Source of the DNA: a virus
Virus record (IMG/VR): IMGVR_UViG_3300010150_000009
Location: 47,596-111,595 of that record
DNA: 64,000 nucleotides
Strand: one strand, 5' to 3'
In this document: piece by piece, positions 58,334 to 64,000 of the stretch
Numbering within the stretch: the stretch's first letter is position 1
Layout of the letters: every line of letters begins with the position of its first letter
Notes under the pieces: model-generated
What the model saw: the letters and a program-made list of their open reading frames with translations, nothing else
The model's database searches: none
What the model was told of the DNA's origin: nothing
Translations under genes and position numbers: made by a program

Positions 58334-58927
58334 TTATTGTAAAAGTTCTTCTAAAAGCCAAAGATAAAACGGACATTTAAATTCAATACTATAATTACTT
58401 TTATGAACATTTAAATATGTAGTAGACGAAGTCCATATACATTTTCCGTCTATTACAGCAATCTCATTCATCATATCATTATTTCTAAGATATTCTATAA
58501 ATCCGTCTGTTTCTATTTCAGATTCAGGACATATTTCTGCTACTGTTACACCGTTATCCCACAATACAGATTCAATTGAAATTTCATCAATTTCAATGTC
58601 GACAATATAAAAACCATAATCTTCCTTGCCGCCAGTAAAACGATTAGTTTTAAGTAGATCCCAAACATCTTGCATATCAGACTCGTATATAACTTTTATA
58701 GTATGGATGTCTTCCTTATCATCGTCTACTTCGATGTCATATTCTTTAATGGATATCTTTTTTCCGTCTTGCCAGACTGTTGTGTGATTTGAAGGATTGT
58801 CTAATTCAACGTTTTCTTCTAATACCGTGTCGTTTAGCATTATAGTGCAACGCGGAAATGGTAATTTTCCGTTTAAATCGTCAGTTAGTTTGAAGTATAT
58901 TTTAAGTGGGATTGTTTCTAAACTCAT
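58334..58927 (-). CDS. Shorter relative of the 57466-58332 protein
   Basis: 197 residues. Its order of strands (TVLEENVELDNPSNHTTVW, GFYIVDIEIDEISIESVLWD) and C-terminus (SIEFKCPFYLWLLEELL) follow that of the neighbour (FKTPLYGW...). One base separates the two genes. Probably a diverged duplicate. Preceded by CATAAATA, 21 bases before the ATG. Confidence 0.55.
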   Translation of the reverse strand: MSLETIPLKIYFKLTDDLNGKLPFPRCTIMLNDTVLEENVELDNPSNHTTVWQDGKKISIKEYDIEVDDDKEDIHTIKVIYESDMQDVWDLLKTNRFTGGKEDYGFYIVDIEIDEISIESVLWDNGVTVAEICPESEIETDGFIEYLRNNDMMNEIAVIDGKCIWTSSTTYLNVHKSNYSIEFKCPFYLWLLEELLQ

Positions 58928-58948
58928 TGTATTATACGTGCTATTGAT

Positions 58949-58956
58949 TATTTATG
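58949..58956 (-). promoter_or_regulatory. Possible late promoter box CATAAATA
   Basis: Minus strand, 21 bases upstream of ATG 58927. Fits NATAAATA, the late-promoter form described for T4-like cyanophages. The terminator at 58980-59010 lies just upstream, so this gene needs its own promoter. Confidence 0.45.
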
Positions 58957-58979
58957 AGTATACGGATACTTACTCAAAA

Positions 58980-59010
58980 AAAAAGACATAGCTTGTGACT
59001 ATGTCTTTTT
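58980..59010. terminator. Bidirectional-type terminator
   Basis: AAAAGACATAG at 58981-58991 and CTATGTCTTTT at 58999-59009 form an 11-bp perfect stem with a 7-base loop. U-runs follow on both strands. Ends the transcript of 59030-59572 before the next pair of genes. Confidence 0.85.
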
Positions 59011-59029
59011 TGTGGTGTAAAATTATTAA

Positions 59030-59572
59030 TTATTCACCAATGCCTAGACCATCATACCATTCGTTAAAGTTGCCTGCGTATGCAAGAACAACAACACTAC
59101 CTAGTTTTACTAGTCCGCCATCTTCCCATGGATTTGCTGTGTAATATTGCTGTGAACCACCGCCAATATTCAAATCTGTAGTAACAGTTCCGGAACTCGT
59201 AATTGTGCCGTCAGCAATGTTAGCTGCCGCATCTGCTGTTAAAGGATTATATATTGTAACAGCATGACTTAAAAAATTATTAGTTTCATCATGTGAAACG
59301 TCGTCAACAATAATATTGTCAAGTTCTCCGTCCGGATTTAAATTCTCATCTTCGCCGCCAGAGTGGCAAATTTCAAATTTATATGTGTGTGGTCCTGAAC
59401 CAGCACTGTCGTCATTAATTGATGTTATTGCTACAGATAATGGATTTGAATCAGGTTGTACTTCATTTACACCCAACTCGCCTTGGATAAGAACGTCATC
59501 TTTGTATACTTTGATGGCGTAATCTTCTGTAGAGGATTCATATTTTTTAAAATTAAAAGCAATCGTGCTCAT
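59030..59572 (-). CDS. Gly/Ser/Thr/Asp-rich protein, possible virion decoration
   Basis: 180 residues. Low in basic residues; rich in Asp, Asn, Ser, Thr, Gly, Ala (ITSINDDSAGSGPHTYKFEI, ADGTITSSGTVTTDLNIGGG). A beta-rich structure is likely. It forms its own transcription unit between a candidate late box (GATAAATA) with a palindromic leader and a strong terminator. This would suit a late virion protein, but no family is recognised. Confidence 0.5.
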   Translation of the reverse strand: MSTIAFNFKKYESSTEDYAIKVYKDDVLIQGELGVNEVQPDSNPLSVAITSINDDSAGSGPHTYKFEICHSGGEDENLNPDGELDNIIVDDVSHDETNNFLSHAVTIYNPLTADAAANIADGTITSSGTVTTDLNIGGGSQQYYTANPWEDGGLVKLGSVVVLAYAGNFNEWYDGLGIGE

Positions 59573-59587
59573 GATTATTTTCCTATT

Positions 59588-59601
59588 GTTTTCGCGAAAA
59601 C
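59588..59601. repeat. 14-bp perfect palindrome in leader
   Basis: GTTTTCG joined to CGAAAAC, 16 bases upstream of ATG 59572. May act as an operator or as a small leader hairpin next to the ribosome site AATAGGAAAA. Confidence 0.65.
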
Positions 59602-59629
59602 CAATTCTGAGTAAACTGGCTATAAGTAA

Positions 59630-59651
59630 TATTTATCTAAATCTTAGATAA
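59630..59651 (-). promoter_or_regulatory. Possible late promoter box GATAAATA with inverted repeat
   Basis: GATAAATA (59637-59630) precedes ATG 59572 by 57 bases. It overlaps an inverted repeat TTATCTAA-N3-TTAGATAA (59633-59651) and the stop of the glycosyltransferase gene. Confidence 0.45.
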
Positions 59652-60299
59652 TAATGTATGGTCGCCATTGAAATGCCAAAAACCAGTGTGTTGCAGATCT
59701 ATAGACTTATCTACCCACACTTTAAGTCCTGCGTGTTGAACACTTCTGCAAAAACTATAGTCTTCTGTTAAATATTGACCTGTTTCGTCCACAGTACAGT
59801 TAAAAAAGTCGTATTGGAAGTCTGTTTCGTCGCCTAATCCAATGTCATCATGATACTTAGTAGCACCTGCTTCAATGAGTTTCTCAAATACTTCGCGTTT
59901 AATAAGCATAAAGCCTGTGCCGGCACTGTCTGCTTCTACTAAATCTTCTCTACGCTCACCATCCTTTTTAATATTTACTACATACTTGGGTGGAATAATC
60001 TTTTGAGGATATACACCACACGCGACATCAACATCGTGTGTTACTAACTTAACCACATCCTCTGGTGTCCAACCAATGTCTGCGTCTACAAACATTAGAT
60101 GACTGCCGTTACCCATAAGAAATTTAGCGGCGCAACTATTACGCCCACGATTAATATTGCTTTCATTGCTTAGTGTGTCTATTTGGAATGCTAATTTATT
60201 CTGCATACCAAACACGGTCCATTTAATATAACTTTGGAAGCATGACTCGCTTATTTGACCACCATAACAAGGCGTACAAAAGTGTATATTGATATTCAT
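59637..60299 (-). CDS. GT-A glycosyltransferase-like protein
   Basis: 220 residues. NRGRNSCAAKFLMGNGSHLM and FVDADIGWTPEDVV give the nucleotide-sugar site with a D-A-D type DxD motif; CGVYPQKIIPPKYV and GTGFMLIKREVFEKL fit typical phage GT-A proteins. EDYSFCRSVQHAG is near the catalytic base. Small for the class. May modify virion proteins or phage DNA. Confidence 0.82.
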   Translation of the reverse strand: MNINIHFCTPCYGGQISESCFQSYIKWTVFGMQNKLAFQIDTLSNESNINRGRNSCAAKFLMGNGSHLMFVDADIGWTPEDVVKLVTHDVDVACGVYPQKIIPPKYVVNIKKDGERREDLVEADSAGTGFMLIKREVFEKLIEAGATKYHDDIGLGDETDFQYDFFNCTVDETGQYLTEDYSFCRSVQHAGLKVWVDKSIDLQHTGFWHFNGDHTLLSKI

Positions 60300-60351
60300 A
60301 TTACGTATAATTCTACATTAATGGTATGCTGTACTCATATAACGTGTACGT

Positions 60352-60624
60352 TCATTTTAGTGTTATTTCTACAACGAGATCCTTGTCGCCTTTAATTATT
60401 CTATGATGGCGATTTTTCGGTATTACATAAAGATTACCGTGCTCTAACACAACAGGAAGTTGATTGTCTAACTGTAACTTCCAGTTAGATCCTTGTAATA
60501 CACGAACTTCGCGTTCTTCACGATCACGATGCCAGCATAGTTCTTCGCTGTCTGTGTCGTGTTTGAAAGTTCTGTGTATTGTGTACGGATTTGTATATTT
60601 TTGATTGTATGGTTTTACCACCAC
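60352..60624 (-). CDS. Small cupin-like protein
   Basis: 90 residues. WHRDREEREVRVLQGSNWKL, EHGNLYVIPKNRHHRIIKGD and LVVEI match the two cupin motifs, with His residues at expected metal positions. Overlaps the large upstream gene by 10 bases. Could be an isomerase, or bind a sugar or small ligand. Confidence 0.65.
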   Translation of the reverse strand: MVVKPYNQKYTNPYTIHRTFKHDTDSEELCWHRDREEREVRVLQGSNWKLQLDNQLPVVLEHGNLYVIPKNRHHRIIKGDKDLVVEITLK

Positions 60625-62000
60625 TGTCCACCTTTAATACCTAGTGACTTATATCTTGGTAGTCTGCAACTCCAATAACTTGCTGTAGTTTTGTCGTTGC
60701 GATTTTTGCAATCATGTCTTGCTACAAAGTTACGAACGCGGTCAGGGTCGTCTGTTTTCACACTCATGCCTTTTGCACCAAAAGAAACTTTTTTAATATT
60801 GCCAGTCTTTGGATTTCTAACGTATACATAAAACTTTTTAGAACCGCCTCTTTTTGGCTTATTAAGTTCTACATTTTTACCGCGATAATCTGCTTCACTT
60901 AGTGATTTGTTCTTTTCATAACAATCACAATGTTTGCACTCTGGCCCACATTTACATTCTGTAACAGGCACACCGCAACATTCTGTTGAACACATTTCAA
61001 CTGCTTCTTGAACAGACTCCATAGCATTACCTGCTTCTAGTTCTGCTCTCCAGTTTTCTTCAAACTCTTTGGCGGCGGCTTTACGATCTTGTACGCTAAA
61101 CGCATAACCAAATTCTTGTGCGTAACTTTTGGCCGCGGCAGTTGCCCAGTACAACCATAACTTAGCGGCAAGTTCGGAATCATATACACCTTTCCTCCAC
61201 TTGCGTGTTAAGTTCTTCATGATTGATTCCTTTTGAGGATATAAAGAGCCGGTGTTGTCTGCGTAAAGGACTAGTTCGCGAACTGCGTCTTCATCTTCGA
61301 CCGATTCGCGAGTATATCTTGTTTTAATATCTTTTGGAACTTCTGATTCAAAACGAGGCATTCTCCATAATACGCCGCGAGTTGCTTTTCCCTCATCATC
61401 AAATGTTATACCATGTTTTTGCTTAAAGGTTTTAAACAATGCACCATATTTTTTAAGGTGATCTGGATTAACCCTAGGAATTGGGTTGGCTAGTAGAAAG
61501 GTCCAATGATTTTTACGTGCAGTTTCATGTATAATAGGAGCTACACTGACTCCTTCGTATGTGTGAAAAAATTCAAGAAATTCTTTTAACATTCCGGCTA
61601 CCTTTGTTTCTTCCGGAGTGTATGTGGGTGCAAATAACTTATGTTGACGTTTTGCATCTGCCGCATCTAACTGCGGTGATCTAATAAACTTGCCAGAGCG
61701 GTTTTTAAGAAGATCATCTTCATCTTCATCTTCTTCTGCGATTTCAATAGGAACATCTAACGAAAAAGTTTCACCTTCTACAACAATACATTGGCCAATG
61801 TCGGTCTCTAATAGTTCTTGATCTTGCCAATCAAGTTCAATTTTGCCTTCATTATATAACTGTCTTACTTGGCTGTAAAACTCTGTAAATGCTTTTGACC
61901 CGGGGCGAAACAAACATTCCGTAAATGGAATACCGCGTTCGATATGTTCTTGTATTGTTTTACTTACTGTGGAATGTAGTGAAAATTCTTTTATTCGCAT
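60615..62000 (-). CDS. Large conserved phage protein with Cys-rich segment
   Basis: 461 residues. The N-terminus (MRIKEFSLHSTVSKTIQEHI) and an acidic EEDEDEDDLL linker near residue 90 are followed by a helical middle. Residues about 340-370 hold 11 cysteines (CSTECCGVPVTECKC, CKHCDC) and the end has a domain (KFYVYVRNPKTGNIKKVSFG, DPDRVRNFVARHDC) that I know from other marine phage proteins. Could be structural or a metal-binding scaffold. Preceded by CATAAATA and AAAGGA. Confidence 0.6.
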   Translation of the reverse strand: MRIKEFSLHSTVSKTIQEHIERGIPFTECLFRPGSKAFTEFYSQVRQLYNEGKIELDWQDQELLETDIGQCIVVEGETFSLDVPIEIAEEDEDEDDLLKNRSGKFIRSPQLDAADAKRQHKLFAPTYTPEETKVAGMLKEFLEFFHTYEGVSVAPIIHETARKNHWTFLLANPIPRVNPDHLKKYGALFKTFKQKHGITFDDEGKATRGVLWRMPRFESEVPKDIKTRYTRESVEDEDAVRELVLYADNTGSLYPQKESIMKNLTRKWRKGVYDSELAAKLWLYWATAAAKSYAQEFGYAFSVQDRKAAAKEFEENWRAELEAGNAMESVQEAVEMCSTECCGVPVTECKCGPECKHCDCYEKNKSLSEADYRGKNVELNKPKRGGSKKFYVYVRNPKTGNIKKVSFGAKGMSVKTDDPDRVRNFVARHDCKNRNDKTTASYWSCRLPRYKSLGIKGGQWW

Positions 62001-62018
62001 GGCATAAATCCTTTTATG

Positions 62019-62026
62019 TATTTATG
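62019..62026 (-). promoter_or_regulatory. Possible late promoter box CATAAATA
   Basis: Minus strand, 18 bases before ATG 62000; the leader carries AAAGGA. GCATAAAT and ATTTATGC form an inverted repeat across the leader. Confidence 0.45.
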
Positions 62027-62040
62027 CTTCTATATAAATT

Positions 62041-62928
62041 TTAAAAGATAATATCACCACTGGTACATTTGATTCTGTTAACTGTTGTCTCTTTAGCACC
62101 GTTGAATTTCCCCACTCCGTGCGACTTAACGTATGCTGTAATAGTCATCTTATCGCCGACATCAGGTAATGTTAGGGTGTGATAACCTGCAAAGAACTTT
62201 ACAATGTTTCCGTTCTCGTCCTTGGTTGTAATCATATATGAATCATGTTTGGATAGATATCGTTTAGAAATAACACTAAGATTAAACGAGCATCGTTTGC
62301 CTACAGTGCCAACATATTCACTAGTTTCAGACAACTTTCGTTCATATGCGGCTTGTTTATTCCATGTCACATTAGAGAAGTATGTTTTTGGTAGCGCGGC
62401 AACTAATCCCAACTCCGTGCTGTCCATTGTCTTAGTGCTAATTAGTTTATACACCTTTTCATCAAACTCACTGAGAGTTCCCGCTATATGTTTAAATAAC
62501 AACCCTTGGAAATGATTGACCATTGCTTCTGCCAGCGCACTATCTTCTTCTTTGATATGTTTGCTTTTATCATCACCTTTAAGAATATCAAACAAAGAAA
62601 AAATTATATGATCTCTGTTTGCCAGTGTTAGTACAGCTTCGGTGACATGAACTGGTACGCCGTTGTCATCAGTCACTACTTGACTATGATCTAAATTTAC
62701 GTATGACATATATGCGTCATTACTCTTAATATGGCTCATACCGTTTTTACGATATGCGGCACACGATAACTCAATACAAAGTCTGGTGTCTAAGAATCGC
62801 TTTTTACTTCGAAGATCCTTGTAAATTTTATAAGCCACTACTGGATTTTTAGTGCTTGATCCTTTAATTCTTTGGTTCATTTTAGTGACGTCCGCTCTTT
62901 GGTAAACACTATACTCTCCTCGGGACAC
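62041..62928 (-). CDS. Conserved phage protein with OB-fold-like C-terminus
   Basis: 295 residues from GTG 62928; the ATG at 62880 is an alternative because the first start overlaps the upstream gene by 20 bases. The last 85 residues (SEYVGTVGKRCSFNLSVISK, ITTKDENGNIVKFFAGYHTL, GDKMTITAYVKSHGVGKFNG) look like an OB-fold of the sort used to bind single-strand nucleic acid. The N-terminal 200 residues are helical. Function unknown. Confidence 0.55.
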   Translation of the reverse strand: MSRGEYSVYQRADVTKMNQRIKGSSTKNPVVAYKIYKDLRSKKRFLDTRLCIELSCAAYRKNGMSHIKSNDAYMSYVNLDHSQVVTDDNGVPVHVTEAVLTLANRDHIIFSLFDILKGDDKSKHIKEEDSALAEAMVNHFQGLLFKHIAGTLSEFDEKVYKLISTKTMDSTELGLVAALPKTYFSNVTWNKQAAYERKLSETSEYVGTVGKRCSFNLSVISKRYLSKHDSYMITTKDENGNIVKFFAGYHTLTLPDVGDKMTITAYVKSHGVGKFNGAKETTVNRIKCTSGDIIF

Positions 62929-63136
62929 CGTAACGGCCGTCTAATGTAAAAATGTATCTCCGCCCATTTACACCATAAGAGGCAGTCATACGAATTGGTG
63001 TATCGAATCCAGAGGTTTCTTTTTGGGTGTTAAAAATATGAAGGGCGTCCATTAAAGAATCCTCATATACTTTGGTCTCTCGAGGACTGCCAGCGATGTT
63101 GCGATACTGTATTGTCCAATAATCTTTCTTATTCAT
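62909..63136 (-). CDS. Small protein of unknown function
   Basis: 75 residues, basic C-terminal half (GVNGRRYIFTLDGRYGVPRR). RBS AAGGAG. First half helical, second half beta-strand-like. Part of the operon behind promoter cassette copy 5. Confidence 0.5.
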   Translation of the reverse strand: MNKKDYWTIQYRNIAGSPRETKVYEDSLMDALHIFNTQKETSGFDTPIRMTASYGVNGRRYIFTLDGRYGVPRRV

Positions 63137-63147
63137 TATTATGCTCC

Positions 63148-63294
63148 TTAAAGTGATTTGATAAGTTCATTAACTTCGTCTTGAATAAATGGTTCGGCTT
63201 CAACAGCCCACAAAACAAAGTTAATCTTGTCATGAGATACTTCTTCGTTACATGCCTCAATTAACTTCTTTGCTAATTCTTCTACCTTAACCAT
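63148..63294 (-). CDS. Small helical acidic protein, 48 residues
   Basis: ATG 63294 opens 48 codons (VKVEELAKKLIEACNEEVSH, then WAVEAEPFIQDEVNELIKSL). It overlaps the upstream gene by 8 bases and is followed by an AAGGAG site for the next gene, so it sits well in the operon. Amphipathic helices; no family recognised. Confidence 0.65.
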   Translation of the reverse strand: MVKVEELAKKLIEACNEEVSHDKINFVLWAVEAEPFIQDEVNELIKSL

Positions 63295-63550
63295 TTAAGT
63301 CATACTCCCAGTTCTTTTTAGTATACCATTTCTCTACTACAGGCAATCCGAATTCGTCTTCGTCTACGGAAATGTAAACGACAGTCTTTTTGACATTGGC
63401 GTAGCGGTATCCATCGTCTACCCAAACCTTATGGGCAAACTCTTTACAAAAGTCAAAGTCGTCATCGTTGACGGAGTATTCGAAATAGTTGCCTTCTTCC
63501 TTTTCAATGAAGCAACCAATTGGATCTTTGGTAAATTTGTAGTATGCCAT
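63287..63550 (-). CDS. Small acidic protein of unknown function
   Basis: 87 residues. Many Asp, Glu and aromatic residues (NYFEYSVNDDDFDFCKEFAH, DDGYRYANVKKTVVYISVDE). First gene after promoter copy 5; its acidic, small nature would suit an early host-takeover protein (for example a DNA mimic), but that is a guess. Confidence 0.55.
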   Translation of the reverse strand: MAYYKFTKDPIGCFIEKEEGNYFEYSVNDDDFDFCKEFAHKVWVDDGYRYANVKKTVVYISVDEDEFGLPVVEKWYTKKNWEYDLNG

Positions 63551-63582
63551 TTATCTTCCCTATTTCTTTAGCGTATATATAC

Positions 63583-63637
63583 ATTATACAGTATTTGACT
63601 AAAAAGTCACGAAAAAAAGTAACGTAAGTGTTTGATT
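63583..63637 (-). promoter_or_regulatory. Repeated promoter cassette, copy 5
   Basis: Minus strand: box AATCAAACACTTAC (63637-63624), -35 GTGACT (63610-63605), 16-base spacer, -10 TATAAT (63588-63583), then GCTAAAGAAATAGGGAAGA and ATG 63550. More than 30 kb from the nearest other copy. Confidence 0.78.
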
Positions 63638-63673
63638 TTAAAGGAAAATAAAAAATTTAATAAATTTTAATGC

Positions 63674-64000
63674 TTATTTTTGTAAATATTGTAAATATTT
63701 GAATATATCTGTGCGATCTTTGAAGACCTTAGGTATAGAATTAATTATTTCAGTAAATTCTTGATAGCAGGGATGTAGTTTTGATAAAATATTTTTTTCT
63801 GTATATTCTGCATCGGACCAGTGAGAGGGTTTTCTTAAAGGTATAAAATATACATTATCTATACCAATGTCGTCTAGAAATAACTTTAAAATTTTGGGTA
63901 TTTCTCGAAAATTGTCTTTTTGCAATATGAACACCCCGCTAACTACAGGCCTATTAGGAAGTTGCATTAACCAATTTATATTTCTTAAAAGTTGATTCCA
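63674..64000 (-). CDS. C-terminal part of a radical-SAM-like protein (truncated by window edge)
   Basis: The frame is open to the last base, so at least 108 residues of a longer protein are seen. NWLMQLPNRPVVSGVFILQK and DDIGIDNVYFIPLRKPSHW resemble the C-terminal part of radical SAM TIM barrels, after the cluster motif. The cluster site lies outside the window. AT-rich like the first gene of the window. Confidence 0.45.
   Translation of the reverse strand, partial: WNQLLRNINWLMQLPNRPVVSGVFILQKDNFREIPKILKLFLDDIGIDNVYFIPLRKPSHWSDAEYTEKNILSKLHPCYQEFTEIINSIPKVFKDRTDIFKYLQYLQK

Noticed and set aside
1-64000. tRNA genes, rRNA genes and insertion sequences
   Set aside because: By eye no cloverleaf with CCA-like end and T-loop, no rRNA-like stretch and no transposase or terminal inverted repeats were found; a covariance-model scan would be needed to exclude tRNAs fully.

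Overview
The window reads as part of a large, AT-rich, T4-like tailed phage (myovirus) genome, probably marine and infecting a Gram-negative host. The basis is a gp43-type family B DNA polymerase, a gp45-like sliding clamp, a T4 RNase H-type 5'-exonuclease, a DsbA-like protein, and many small proteins of the kind seen in marine T4-like phages. Genes are packed with ATGA and TAATG overlaps. No photosynthesis genes, head or tail operon, tRNA genes or CRISPR array were recognised. Host and exact phage group cannot be fixed from sequence reading alone.

Plus-strand block, 1-12.6 kb: two radical-SAM-type proteins, a methyltransferase, two SGNH-type proteins, an Smr-domain protein, a NodU/CmcH-type carbamoyltransferase, an asparagine-synthase-like protein, a sulfotransferase-like protein and a 1011-residue protein with eight repeats of about 60-90 residues. 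It meets a minus-strand block (12.6-15.2 kb) with a sugar epimerase, a DegT aminotransferase and a PIG-L deacetylase. Together they look like a set for making or decorating a glycan or small metabolite.

Minus-strand block, 15.2-36.7 kb: ThyX and conserved phage proteins; an operon with a VWA/metallopeptidase protein, a secreted FG-GAP/outer-membrane-like protein and a DNA methyltransferase; then a MoxR ATPase and a DGQHT (ParB-like) protein plus HNH pair. The DGQHT gene has a 26-bp perfect palindrome in its leader. Many small early-type genes, an ATP-dependent DNA ligase and RNase H follow. Parts of this block have visibly higher GC. Five transcription units, four here and one near 63.6 kb, share one promoter cassette: an upstream box AATCAA-N2-ACTTA, a -35 near GTGACA, a -10 TATAAT and a conserved leader.

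Minus-strand block, 36.7-53 kb: a 7-deazaguanine module (FolE, phosphoribosyltransferase, YhhQ/VUT transporter, QueD, an amidinotransferase-fold enzyme, QueE and, further upstream, a DpdA-type transglycosylase). It is mixed with ClpP, a 7Fe ferredoxin, glycosyltransferase and cupin genes and the replication genes 45 and 43. The expected product is 7-deazaguanine-modified phage DNA. QueC and QueF are not in the window, QueE and QueD carry altered metal-binding motifs, and the amidinotransferase between them suggests an unusual final base.

Last block, 53-64 kb: a leucine-dehydrogenase-like enzyme, DsbA-like protein, MORN and binding-domain proteins, GMP reductase, paralogues of the 7.2-kb protein, a glycosyltransferase, a large Cys-rich conserved protein and a truncated radical-SAM-like protein at the edge. 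Promoters near ThyX, ferredoxin, gene 43 and guaC lie so close to the start codon that leaderless or near-leaderless mRNAs are predicted. NATAAATA late-type boxes precede several genes here.
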